Source: JAAYJT01 sp037446395
GTDB lineage: Bacteria > Bacteroidota > Bacteroidia > Bacteroidales > JAAYJT01
NCBI GenBank assembly: GCA_037446395.1
Contig: JBBIIP010000033.1
Coordinates: 1-24,791 of the forward strand
Length of the DNA: 24,791 nucleotides
Direction of reading: 5' to 3'
Part shown: positions 16,101 through 24,449 of the stretch, piece after piece
Layout of the letters: the number at the start of each line of letters is the position of its first letter
Position numbering within the stretch: position 1 is the first letter of the stretch
Position numbers and translations under genes: made by a program
Notes under the pieces: model-generated
What the model saw: only the letters and a program-made list of their open reading frames with translations
Database searches by the model: none
Told to the model about the DNA's origin: nothing

Positions 16101-19100
16101 TCACCAAGGGCAAACCCGGCGAAAAAGCCCAGGTTCTCATCGGGTCATCCTTAAACCTGCATGTGCTGATGGAAGTGGAGTTAAAAGGCAAAATCGTTGA
16201 AACCAGACAAATAAGACTGAAAAACAACACTTTGCTCATCGAAATACCCATCCTGAAAGAACACTTCGGGGGGTTTCGACTCTTATTTAGCAGCATGGCT
16301 TTGAACCGTGCGTTTCACGAAGCCGTGACAATAGAAGTGCCGGATACCCGGCGTCAACTCGACATCAAGCTGGAAACCATGCGCTCAAAGCTTGAGCCAG
16401 GCAGCAACGAAGAGTTGAGCATTGTGATAAAGGATGGCGAAGGCACACCTGCCATTGCAGAATTGCTGGCAGGCATGTATGATGCCGCACTCGATGCCAT
16501 CGTGCCCCATGCTTGGGCGCTCAACATTGCCGAACGGGGCTATCGCTGGCTGAACTGGTCTTCGCAATATGCATTTGGTTTGCGCAACAGCAACTATTTT
16601 TTTTACGAAAACCAAGACGTGTCTATATCCTATTTTCGGGATTATGACCAGTTGAACTGGTTTGGGTTTAATTTCAATAGTTACACTCGCTACGGAATTG
16701 AAGGAAAAGGAGGGGGTATGGTTATGGCGCGTATGGCGATGGCTCAGGAAGCCAACGACCTGAAAAAGAGCGATATGAGCCTGGAAGCCGGCCCAAAAGA
16801 TTCAGGAAGAGAACTCCCACAGATTGAAGTGGCCCCCAAAATTGAGCCTACAAAAACCCAGGCGTTGATCATGAGGCGCGATTTCAGGGAAACCGCTTTC
16901 TTTTTTCCTCATCTGAAAACCGACCAAACCGGCTCAACCAAAATACAATTCACGCTTCCTGAGTCGCTTACCCGCTGGAAGATGATGGGCCTGGCACACG
17001 ACAAAGAACTCAGAAAAGGCAACTTGGTGCAGGAGTTCGAATCAAGCCGTCAGGTAATGGTAGTCGCCAATGCACCACGCTTTTTCCGTCAGGGCGATCA
17101 AACCACCTTCCAGGCCAAGGTAGTAAACACCACCGACCAACCACTCGATGCCGAGGCCTTGCTCGAGCTGTTCGATGCTACCACCATGCAACCTCTGGAT
17201 TCGCTCTTTGGATTACAAACTACCCTAAAAAGACTTGCCATATCCGCTAATAATGCAGTGACTGTGGGCTGGGAAATCAGCATCCCGGAGAAAGGACCTT
17301 TTGCATTGGTTTATCGTGTGAGGGCCATGGCAGGCAGCCACAGCGACGGAGAAGAAAACATACTCCCAGTGTTGACTAACCGGCAATTGGTTACCGAAAG
17401 CATGCCATTGTTCGTAAATGCAGGTGAATCGCGTTCGTTTAGCATGCCAAAATTGTTCGAATCCGGTAAACCGGGAACAACTTCCATTAACCACAAACTT
17501 ACGCTAGAATTCGTTACCAATCCTGTTTGGTATGCCGTTCAGGCATTGCCTTTCCTGTCAGCGCCTTGCTATCGCAGTGCCGACGCATTGTTTCAAAGGT
17601 TCTATGCCAACAAATTGGCATCATATATCATAAACAGCAATCCCGAGATAGAAAGAATTTTTGAAGTGTGGAGCAAAACCCAGCCTGATGCCCTACTCTC
17701 GAACCTCGAAAAAAACCAGGACCTGAAAAACATAGTGCTTGAAGAAACCCCATGGCTCATGGATGCACGCAGGGAATCGGAAAACAAGCGAAAAATAGCT
17801 CTGATGTTCGACCGCAACAGCATTGAAACAGAACTGAAAAAATCGGCTACAGAACTTATGCAAATGCAATTCGAAAACGGGGGTTGGCCCTGGATGCCTG
17901 GTATGCACGACAATCAATACATTACCTGCCAGATTGTTGCTGGATTTGGGCGGCTGAGAGCACTTGGGGCAATAAAATTCAGCGACCACTCTGACCTTAC
18001 ATCAGCAATGAAGATGGCAGTAAATTATCTGGACAATCACATGGCAGAAGAAAAAGACCGGATGAATATAAAGGAAGAAGGCAAATACCTCAGTCATGGA
18101 GCAATTCAGTATTTGTGGGCACGGAGTTATTTTTATGCAGATTATCCCCTTGGCATCAGGCAGGCGCAGATGTTTGACTTCTGGATAGGACAGGCAACAA
18201 AATTCTGGCCGGAGCAGCCACTATATTTGCAAGGCATGATTGCGCTCACCATGCAACGTGCCGGAAAAGGTCTTGTGGCGCAGCAAATCGTTAAATCGCT
18301 GAAAAACAAATCATTGATAAGTGCAGATATGGGAATGTATTGGCGCGACCTGAAATCGGGTTATTTTTGGCACCAGGCCCCCATCGAAACTCAGGCTTTG
18401 CTTATTGAAGCATTTGCAACAATTGCCAGGGATTTTGAATCGGTTCAGAAAATGCAGCAATGGCTGATCAAACAAAAGCAAACCCAGGCATGGAAAACAA
18501 ATCGGGCCACGGCCGAAGCCATTTATGCGATCCTGATGCAGGAGAAGTCATCCCTTGTGCCCAACAAGGACATCTCTTTTGCGATCGGAAGTAAAACCAT
18601 TGATCCTTCAAAAGACCTTTCCATCAGCGAGGAAGCCGGAACCGGCTATTTCAGAATATCCTGGAATCCTTCCGAAATCAGGCCTGAAATGGCTAAAATT
18701 GTCGTAAACAACAAAGGAAAATCCATTGGTTGGGGAGGACTTTATTGGCAATACTTTGAGCGACTCGACCGGATAACACTGCTTGAAACGCCCCTGAAAT
18801 TAAACAGAAAAATTATGCGACAATCGCTGACTGCCTGGGGGCCGGCTCTGGAAGAGGTAAATTCGAAAACACAATTGAAAATTGGTGACAGAATGGTAAT
18901 GCGTATCGAGCTGCGCGTTGATCGCGATATGGAATTCGTTCACATGAAAGACTTGCGCGCCCCGGCGTTTGAGCCCATTAGCCAACTATCTCAATACAAG
19001 TATCAGGACGGGCTTGGGTATTATGAAAACCCGCGAGATGCAGCTACGCATTATTTTTTCCAATACCTGCCAAAGGGCGCTTATGTATTTGAATATCCGG

Positions 19101-19216
19101 TTTTTGTGAGCCAGATTGGAAATTTTTCATCAGGAATCACTTCCATAGAGTGTTTATATGCCCCTGAATTCAAGGCACATAGCGAAGGAATCCGGATTGA
19201 CATCCTGAAGCAATGA
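13139..19216 (+). CDS. Alpha-2-macroglobulin family protein lacking the thioester motif
   Basis: 2025 residues. A Sec signal peptide (MRKKIIMTVMAIWLIAAHEPSNA) has no lipobox cysteine, so the product is probably soluble rather than a lipoprotein. A helical, TPR-like region (about 30-380) is followed by macroglobulin beta domains, including the MG2 hallmark TDRALYRPGQTVYYKG (about residue 608). A glycine/methionine/alanine-rich bait-like stretch lies at about 1185-1215. The A2M core motif DFRETAFFFPHLKTD then ESLTRWKMMGLAHD starts at about 1247. Next comes the alpha-alpha toroid (thioester) domain with NGGWPW, then a C-terminal beta domain. At the site aligning with CxEQ the residues are S1480-A-D-A1483, directly before LFQRFYAN, so no thioester can form. 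In bacteria these proteins trap proteases that breach the outer membrane. Without thioester, trapping would have to be non-covalent. The usual partner gene for penicillin-binding protein 1C is not in the window. Confidence 0.93.
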   Translation: MRKKIIMTVMAIWLIAAHEPSNAISMDKPTAGSAKKQWATADSLKNAGMPQMALPIVDSLYIEARKFKNQPMMIKAIIYKIALWSEFEEDHLEKGIALFDSEIKKADLPSFSILHSLQGELYWRYFEQNRYRILERTALTTQPGNDIKTWDARAILHKASQHYQLSLKDADELKKTGVHEYYDIIEKEQDSKRFRPTLFDLLGHRALDFYMQEEPYSMPATKSFILDDEIFFGDAHIFANLDLENPGEEAFLYYAIETMRQLTGLHLNRKEPFALVDMELKRLSFVRQKYSLAHKDSLYMQALQRLETKYRNEPVFTDVAYAIASEFERIGNTYDPFTNPLPRLLLLKAKEKCETAKRDFPDEPATKNCNILLENLQKLHLSIETEYVCLPGKPIKASVTFKNTSDAYFRLLKIEPGKDRKLRESNPTPQELMNAFLALPVVRQWEQALPPNNDMQQHRTEISISPLPVGYYVMLTSPHPEFASGDPCISWVTFWVSSIAFMHRELEDGSTAIRVMHRQSGKPMPNVTAIAYSRQYQPMSRNYELKQEKSYTTNRNGSFFIPPKRHEGSSNFIIEFKTFNDRLFTDNYFYQYRQDPVRPAMHLQSHLFTDRALYRPGQTVYYKGIMVESDGETHRAAKNIKTNVALYDANYEKTSEHIRTSNEFGSFSGSFVLPLSGLNGYHQIITQHGSVGFTVDEYRLPRFEVVFDTLRESYKLGEILTVSGQAKAYAGNPIGGAEVRYRITRQARFPFWRYWSRAYFPASPEAEILNGTVMTNPDGKFTVVFRAVADPNVPKEQSPVFTYNVTAEATDIQGETQAGNTTISIGYKALLLETNVEQNLNRDVFQGLVIKANNLNGQPQEATVAVAIQKLKSPDKILRNRPWAQPDQFVLNKQDHDKLFPHDVYGDDKNPEMWEIEREVLSESILTGSQPALVPDTFRSWEPGVYRLELKTKDIFGETIEHTRHFTLFSPGIRQMPSREIWLTAPIVTKGKPGEKAQVLIGSSLNLHVLMEVELKGKIVETRQIRLKNNTLLIEIPILKEHFGGFRLLFSSMALNRAFHEAVTIEVPDTRRQLDIKLETMRSKLEPGSNEELSIVIKDGEGTPAIAELLAGMYDAALDAIVPHAWALNIAERGYRWLNWSSQYAFGLRNSNYFFYENQDVSISYFRDYDQLNWFGFNFNSYTRYGIEGKGGGMVMARMAMAQEANDLKKSDMSLEAGPKDSGRELPQIEVAPKIEPTKTQALIMRRDFRETAFFFPHLKTDQTGSTKIQFTLPESLTRWKMMGLAHDKELRKGNLVQEFESSRQVMVVANAPRFFRQGDQTTFQAKVVNTTDQPLDAEALLELFDATTMQPLDSLFGLQTTLKRLAISANNAVTVGWEISIPEKGPFALVYRVRAMAGSHSDGEENILPVLTNRQLVTESMPLFVNAGESRSFSMPKLFESGKPGTTSINHKLTLEFVTNPVWYAVQALPFLSAPCYRSADALFQRFYANKLASYIINSNPEIERIFEVWSKTQPDALLSNLEKNQDLKNIVLEETPWLMDARRESENKRKIALMFDRNSIETELKKSATELMQMQFENGGWPWMPGMHDNQYITCQIVAGFGRLRALGAIKFSDHSDLTSAMKMAVNYLDNHMAEEKDRMNIKEEGKYLSHGAIQYLWARSYFYADYPLGIRQAQMFDFWIGQATKFWPEQPLYLQGMIALTMQRAGKGLVAQQIVKSLKNKSLISADMGMYWRDLKSGYFWHQAPIETQALLIEAFATIARDFESVQKMQQWLIKQKQTQAWKTNRATAEAIYAILMQEKSSLVPNKDISFAIGSKTIDPSKDLSISEEAGTGYFRISWNPSEIRPEMAKIVVNNKGKSIGWGGLYWQYFERLDRITLLETPLKLNRKIMRQSLTAWGPALEEVNSKTQLKIGDRMVMRIELRVDRDMEFVHMKDLRAPAFEPISQLSQYKYQDGLGYYENPRDAATHYFFQYLPKGAYVFEYPVFVSQIGNFSSGITSIECLYAPEFKAHSEGIRIDILKQ

Positions 19217-19313
19217 TTAATTTTTCTCTATGATTACTTTCGTGGAATAATAAGCCACACATAGATTCTGTCTGCTTCGTTGAGGGGATAATCCTGATCC
19301 GGAATAGGTTTAT

Positions 19314-19970
19314 CTATTTTCCGGAAGGGATCAGGTGAAGAAAAATGGCAAAGAAGTGGCATATGCTGCCACCCAGCACAAACAGGTGCCAGATAATGTG
19401 GTTGAAACGATATTTTTGCCACAAATAGAAAATTACGCCCACCGAGTAAGATAAGCCACCAGCCAAAAGCCAGTAGAGCGCCCCGGGTGGTACATTTTGA
19501 AGAAGCGGACGAATAGCAATAACAATAATCCAGCCCATGGCGATGTAAATAATCGTTCCAATGACCCGCAGGCGGTCGGAATAGAAAAATATTTTGAACA
19601 ACACCCCGGCAATGGCCAGTCCCCAGATTATGCCAAACAAGGTCCATCCCCACGGGCCGCGCAATGGAACCAGGCAAAAAGGTGTGTAGGTGCCGGCAAT
19701 CAGAATAAAAATTGAGGAATGGTCGAAAAGATTAAAGAACCTTTTTGTTTTTCTTTTCTGGATGGCATGAAAGAGCGTGCTCGACATGTAAAGGATAATC
19801 AGGCTGGCGCCATAAATTGAAAAACTCACAACGCGCCAAGCCCCTCCATCGCGGATAGAAGCAAAAACCACCAGCAAGACCAACGCGGCGATGCTTAGTA
19901 ACACCCCAATGCCATGGGTGATGCTGTTAAATATTTCGTGCAGGTAAAGCACCCAACGGCGGCGTTCCAT
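19314..19970 (-). CDS. Hemolysin III / PAQR-family integral membrane protein
   Basis: Starting from the ATG at 19970 the product is 218 residues, the normal length for hemolysin III (YqfA/TrhA-like) proteins. The same frame is open further upstream to 20102, but the extra 44 residues are polar and unlike the family. The sequence begins MERRRWVLYLHEIFNSITHGIG, with the family's E/N-SxTHGxG start. The conserved metal-site residues are visible: S64/H68 in SSTLFHA, D83-H84 in FDHSSIF and H195/H205 in WHLFVLGGSICHF. About seven hydrophobic segments are present. Bacterial members have been linked to membrane lipid homeostasis; the hemolysin name is historical. It is convergent with the A2M gene (97 bp between stops) and divergent from the transglutaminase pair. 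Confidence 0.92.
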   Translation of the reverse strand: MERRRWVLYLHEIFNSITHGIGVLLSIAALVLLVVFASIRDGGAWRVVSFSIYGASLIILYMSSTLFHAIQKRKTKRFFNLFDHSSIFILIAGTYTPFCLVPLRGPWGWTLFGIIWGLAIAGVLFKIFFYSDRLRVIGTIIYIAMGWIIVIAIRPLLQNVPPGALYWLLAGGLSYSVGVIFYLWQKYRFNHIIWHLFVLGGSICHFFAIFLHLIPSGK

Positions 19971-20170
19971 AATACAAATGTTGAAGTTAGTTGAGTAAAA
20001 GGAGTTATCAAAAGATGAAAACTCTGAAATTTCCTGAGTATTGCATTTGCGCAGAAAATTATCCTCATAAAATATCTGTTCCTGTTTAAAATTCTTAACC
20101 ACGGAGGCATAACACAGGCCAATTCGTTATTTTTACACCCTGCATCCGAATCAAAACAAAATATTAAAAG

Positions 20171-22117
20171 ATGAAAAAATTAATTTCCTTCACTTTGCTT
20201 GTTCTGCTGTGCACTTTGGTGCAGGCAGACCCAATCAGGGAGCTCATAAAAAAAACAGGCAACCCCTCCGACTATCCGGGCAGCAACATCCTCATGATTT
20301 TCGACAGCACCGAAGTAGACGTGCAGGAAACCGGGCTGGGTTATTTCAACATGCACCAGTTGTTTAAAATCCTTACTCCACAGGGGGCCCTTGAAAAGAG
20401 AACTATACGGATAGACTACGACCCGCTTTCTGCCTACGTGGAGTTTCGCCTGGTGCGCATCTTTCGGAATAATGGTGCCATTGAACAGGTTGCGCTGGAC
20501 AAAGTACTCGATTATCCTGCCCCTGCCAGGGCAATCTATTGGGGGGCAAGCGAAAAAATGGTTGAACTGGGCGCCCTTGAACCAGGCGATGCAGTTGAAG
20601 TGAAATACTTCAAAAAAGGGTTTACCTATGCACTTCTGATGCAGGACGAGGATGAACGGTATATTCCGCCCATGCGCGGGCATTACTACGACATCGTTCC
20701 CTTTTGGAGCAACGACCCCACCCTTGAAAAAGTTTACAAGGTGCATATGCCTGCCGACAAACCTTTGCAGTTTCAATTCTACAATGGGCAATGCCGCTCC
20801 TCGTTGAGATTTGAAAACGGAAAACACACCTACACCTTCGCTATGCAGGATATCCGCCCAATGAAACGAGAAGCTAATATGGTTGATCTTTTTGATGTGG
20901 CACCCAAGTTGTTGCTCACTACAAGCCCCGACTGGGAGGCCAAGTCCCGTTGGTTTTATAAGGTGAATGAGGATTATGGCAGTTTCGACCCCACCCCCGA
21001 AGCCGAGGTTTTCGTAAAAGAATTGCTGAAAGACGCCAAGACTGAAATGGAAAAAGTGTCAATCCTCACTCACTGGGTAGCAGACAACATGCGCTATTCC
21101 GGAATTTCGATGGGGCCGGGCGAAGGATATACCCTTCACAACACAGCCATGAACTTCCATGACCGCTGTGGCGTATGTAAGGACAAAGCTGCCCTGCTTA
21201 TCTCTTTTTTGCGAATTGCCGGGTTCGAAGCCTATGCTGCCATGACCATGGCTGGCTCGCGCATCGAAGACATTCCGGCCGATCATTTTAACCATAGTGT
21301 TACTGTAGTAAAACTCTCGGATGGCCAATATCACCTGCTCGACCCCACCTGGGTGCCTTTTATCAGAGAACTCTGGTCGAGTGCCGAGCAACAGCAGCAT
21401 GTTTTGATGGGCTTGCCCGAAGGGGCCGATTTGATTGAAACGCCCATTTCTCCTCCCGAAAATCATTACCTGAAAATGAATGCCAATTCGGAACTGAAAC
21501 CCAATGGAACCCTCGCAGGAGAAGTAACCATCGAAGCTGAAGGCCAGACCGATTCAGCCATCCGGGGTATGTTCACGCGCGATTACAAATCGCAATGGAA
21601 CAAAAATGTGGAGGCAGAATTGCTTCGGAATTATCCTCAGGCAAAGATCATTGCCATCGAGTATGCCGACCCCATTGACTATATGGCGGCTCCAATCAAC
21701 CTGAAGATAAAATTTGAGATACCTGGTTTTGCCTTGTCCGGGAAGCAGGAAATGCTGTTTGTTCCTTTGCTGGCCGGCAATTTTATGAGCCGCGCCATGG
21801 GACACCTCACGTTAAACACCGATCTGACTGAGCGCAAATATGCTTTTCGCGACCGATGCAGCCGCCTGGTTCAGATAAACGAAACCATCGCCCTTCCATC
21901 AGGCTATGAAGTGCAGCTTCCGGCTCAACTGGCTGAATATAAAGGCCAGGCGGCATCTTATAAGGGAGGATATGAAAAAAAAGCAAATACACTTATTTTA
22001 AATCAGCAGATAGTGCTTGGCAAAAGGGTTTATGACCCTGCCGACTGGCCTGGCGTGCGGGCTGCCGTGCAGGCACAGAAAAACCTGGCCGAAATGCCGG
22101 TGGTATTGAAAAAATAG
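20171..22117 (+). CDS. DUF3857-transglutaminase-like secreted protein, catalytic triad intact
   Basis: 648 residues. A signal peptide (MKKLISFTLLVLLCTLVQA) is followed by a DUF3857 beta domain (about 45-230), a transglutaminase-like core (about 280-395) and a C-terminal beta region (about 440-620). The papain-like triad is visible: C336 in CGVCKDKAALL, H375 in FNHSVTVV and D391 in LLDPTW. Bacterial proteins of this fold may be proteases, amidases or cross-linkers; the substrate is unknown. The product is predicted to be exported. The ATG at 20171 directly precedes the signal peptide. A weak promoter-like TATTTTTA lies at 20128-20135. The next gene, a paralogue without the triad, follows after 31 bp, so the two are very likely co-transcribed. 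Confidence 0.92.
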   Translation: MKKLISFTLLVLLCTLVQADPIRELIKKTGNPSDYPGSNILMIFDSTEVDVQETGLGYFNMHQLFKILTPQGALEKRTIRIDYDPLSAYVEFRLVRIFRNNGAIEQVALDKVLDYPAPARAIYWGASEKMVELGALEPGDAVEVKYFKKGFTYALLMQDEDERYIPPMRGHYYDIVPFWSNDPTLEKVYKVHMPADKPLQFQFYNGQCRSSLRFENGKHTYTFAMQDIRPMKREANMVDLFDVAPKLLLTTSPDWEAKSRWFYKVNEDYGSFDPTPEAEVFVKELLKDAKTEMEKVSILTHWVADNMRYSGISMGPGEGYTLHNTAMNFHDRCGVCKDKAALLISFLRIAGFEAYAAMTMAGSRIEDIPADHFNHSVTVVKLSDGQYHLLDPTWVPFIRELWSSAEQQQHVLMGLPEGADLIETPISPPENHYLKMNANSELKPNGTLAGEVTIEAEGQTDSAIRGMFTRDYKSQWNKNVEAELLRNYPQAKIIAIEYADPIDYMAAPINLKIKFEIPGFALSGKQEMLFVPLLAGNFMSRAMGHLTLNTDLTERKYAFRDRCSRLVQINETIALPSGYEVQLPAQLAEYKGQAASYKGGYEKKANTLILNQQIVLGKRVYDPADWPGVRAAVQAQKNLAEMPVVLKK

Positions 22118-22148
22118 CAGGCCAATTCATCAATAAAACTCAACAGTC

Positions 22149-23975
22149 ATGAAAAAACATATCATACTCCTAATAGTAAGTTTAGCATCTTTTACAGGCC
22201 TTTTTGCCCAGTATGACAATGCCGATGCCATTTATGATAAAATAACCAGAGAATACACCCTGAATAAAGACGGAAGTACAGTTTTCAGAGAGTTCAAGCG
22301 ATTGAAGCTATTGAGCCATGCCTCATTCAACAGGTTTTATGGCGAAACATTTATCGTTTACAATCCGCAGTACCAGGATTTGACAATACATGAATCATAC
22401 ACCATCATGTCCGATGGAAAGAAGGTGGTTGCTCCGCCAAACTCTTTCAACGAAGTGTTGCCGCGCAATGCAGCCAATTCGGCTACATTCAACCATCTTC
22501 GCGAGATGGTGGTTACGCACATCGCCACTGAAATAGGGGCCACACTTTTTCTTGATTACAGCCTGACCACAAAAAAAGGTTATTGGCCGGCATTGATGGG
22601 CAACGAGCTAATTTGTGAATCATCACCTATCCGCCACATGGAAATCAGGGTCAGCGTGCCTCAGGGCGCAAAATTAAATTTCAAACTATTCAATAGCAGC
22701 GCAAAACCCGAGATGCTGTCAAAAGGAGGAGAACAAAAATATGTCTGGAAGTTCGAAAATATTCCTGCCTCATCCAAAGAGCCTTTTCTGGGGCGAGCCC
22801 TCAGCTTTTTACCACGCCTTGTTTTCAGTACCGCCAAAGACATCCAGTCGCAACAGAGATGGGTCGTGCAGCAACCCGCTTTCGAAATGCAACTTTCTGA
22901 ACCAATGCGCCGAAAGGTGGAAAAAATATTAGCCGAGCAACCAGATGAAATGAAACAGGTACTTGCCATACAAAAAGAAGTGGCGCAACAGTTGGTTTAC
23001 GACCGTGTTGAACCAATCTACGTTGGGTTCAAAGCCCGAACACCGGCTGATGTAATTGCCAGCAATGGAGGTACGCAGCTCGAAAAAGCAATACTGCTGG
23101 CCGCCATGCTGCGCCACGCCCGATTCAATGCCATTCCTGTTCTTGTAGGCCCCGGAGTGTTATTTGACTCAAAATCATCCAATTTGCTACAGTTTGATGA
23201 GGTGGCCGTGATGGTTCAAACAAAAAACACGGGAGTTGTTTATTTTTCTGCCGTATCTATTGAAAAGCAAAGCCTCGATTTGAAATATTCCGAAGTAGTG
23301 TTGCTTCCGCTCTCGCGGGAAAAAAATCCCGCTCCAATAATGTTAAGCGCAGCGTACGGTAATATTGCAGTTAGTGGCAAACTGGTGCTCGATGCCAATA
23401 TGAAACTCACCGGAACCTTTCAGACCGAAATTGCCGGGGCAGCCAATCCCTTTCTTTCTTTGATGGAAAGCAACAAAGGCGCTGCAGCCATCCTGACCGG
23501 TAGCATTGTGGCCAAAGGGGATGAATCTGTAACCGTATCCGAATGCACGAAAAGCAAATCCTCCATCAACTATTTGCTTGAAAAGGAAAACATTACCAAA
23601 GCAAATAATGGATTTTGCCGCTGGGAGCTGCCACTGGTGAATTCCGGATTCGAAAGCTGGAACATAGGATTTCTGGCCAGCAGCAGGATAGATCCAATTA
23701 CAATTCCATTTACTCTCAGCGAAAAATATGAATACACAGTTGATTTTCCGGATGGGTACTCCATTGTGACCCCAAAAACACAAGTCAATCTATCTTGTGA
23801 AAGTGGCTATGTGAATATTTCCATCCAGCCCACCGGAAGACAATTGAGCATCAAACGTGAGATCAGCATAGATAAGACAATCATTGCAACAGACGACTAC
23901 CCAGCTTTTCGCGATATGATCAATGCCTGGCTCGACCGGAATAACCGGACAGTTGTTTTCGGAAAACAACTTTGA
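22149..23975 (+). CDS. DUF3857-containing pseudo-transglutaminase
   Basis: 608 residues. A signal peptide (MKKHIILLIVSLASFTGLFAQ) is followed by a DUF3857 domain (about 30-225), a transglutaminase-like segment (about 255-370) and a C-terminal beta domain of DUF3858 type (about 395-600). The fold landmarks are kept (GTQLEKAILLAAMLRHA aligns with GVCKDKAALLISFLRIA of the upstream protein), but the catalytic residues are not: Cys becomes Q310, His (FNHSV) becomes E351 in FDEVAV, and Asp (LLDPT) becomes S367 in YFSAV. It is therefore expected to be enzymatically inactive and may be a structural or regulatory partner of the upstream enzyme. The intergenic gap is 31 bp, in the same operon. The alignment was made by eye. 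Confidence 0.88.
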   Translation: MKKHIILLIVSLASFTGLFAQYDNADAIYDKITREYTLNKDGSTVFREFKRLKLLSHASFNRFYGETFIVYNPQYQDLTIHESYTIMSDGKKVVAPPNSFNEVLPRNAANSATFNHLREMVVTHIATEIGATLFLDYSLTTKKGYWPALMGNELICESSPIRHMEIRVSVPQGAKLNFKLFNSSAKPEMLSKGGEQKYVWKFENIPASSKEPFLGRALSFLPRLVFSTAKDIQSQQRWVVQQPAFEMQLSEPMRRKVEKILAEQPDEMKQVLAIQKEVAQQLVYDRVEPIYVGFKARTPADVIASNGGTQLEKAILLAAMLRHARFNAIPVLVGPGVLFDSKSSNLLQFDEVAVMVQTKNTGVVYFSAVSIEKQSLDLKYSEVVLLPLSREKNPAPIMLSAAYGNIAVSGKLVLDANMKLTGTFQTEIAGAANPFLSLMESNKGAAAILTGSIVAKGDESVTVSECTKSKSSINYLLEKENITKANNGFCRWELPLVNSGFESWNIGFLASSRIDPITIPFTLSEKYEYTVDFPDGYSIVTPKTQVNLSCESGYVNISIQPTGRQLSIKREISIDKTIIATDDYPAFRDMINAWLDRNNRTVVFGKQL

Positions 23976-23985
23976 CTAATCATTT

Positions 23986-24069
23986 ATGAGGGTAGTATTA
24001 ACCATGGTTGTTCTGCTTACACCATGGAGCCAGGCATTGGTGCTGAGATACGAAATTCTTTTTATCTGA
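23986..24069 (+). other. Tiny ORF with signal-peptide-like sequence after the DUF3857 operon
   Basis: A 27-codon ORF (MRVVLTMVVLLTPWSQALVL, then RYEILFI and stop) starts 10 bp after the stop of the pseudo-transglutaminase gene. Its start resembles a signal peptide, so it could be the remnant of a lost third operon gene or a chance ORF. No homologous continuation was recognised in any frame up to 24130. Confidence 0.2.
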
Positions 24070-24130
24070 GAATTATCATAAGAGAGCTTGGACTTTACTT
24101 TGGGAGACCAAAGGTCCGGATGCGTTTTGG

Positions 24131-24387
24131 TTAGAGTTTTCCCAAATTATGTAGGTTTAGTAAGATCATTAAAGCAGTTACAACCAACGCAACAAGCCAT
24201 CGGACAACAAGGAATTTTCGCCCTTAAATATGCCTGGTGAAATAGATAAACACCTGGACTCCTAGTCCTAAAATAAGAATTATTATTGTTGAAACGCTGG
24301 TCGCATTTACGATAGCCCAAATCACCATTAATAACATCGCCATATAAGCAATAAGAATTAATACATGAGAGGTTTTTTTTGTTCCAT
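24131..24387 (-). pseudogene. Decayed small membrane protein gene (frameshift plus in-frame stop)
   Basis: Reading from the ATG at 24387, MEQK is interrupted at a run of eight A (minus strand of 24373-24380). One more A would continue the frame into TSHVLILIAYMAMLLMVIWA, then a second hydrophobic helix (STIIILILGLGVQVFIYF), then TRHI and TAA at 24226-24224. The same frame continues after this stop with GRKFLVVRWLVALVVTALMI and a terminal LLNLHNLGKL, stopping at 24131. The hydrophobic pattern persists on both sides of the stop, so this looks like an approx. 85-residue three-helix membrane protein broken by a 1-base indel and a nonsense change. Alternatively a 39-residue ORF from the ATG at 24343 is expressed. 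Family not recognised. The 89-codon frame at 24147-24416 appears to be a shadow of it. Confidence 0.5.
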
Positions 24388-24449
24388 TGTGTTAGGCTTA
24401 ATTTGGTGTCGTTCAATCGATACTTTTCATAATTGCTCTTCGGGTGAAT

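Noticed and set aside
19234..19677. Minus-strand 147-codon ORF overlapping the hemolysin III gene
   Set aside because: Out-of-frame shadow of the clear hemolysin III coding sequence; no domain character.
19971..20102. 44-residue N-terminal extension of the hemolysin III ORF
   Set aside because: Polar, unlike the family, while ATG 19970 gives the usual length and N-terminal motif.
24147..24416. An 89-codon minus-strand ORF
   Set aside because: Low-complexity, Asn/Cys-rich composition; the alternative frame of the same DNA gives coherent transmembrane helices, so this is a shadow of the decayed gene.
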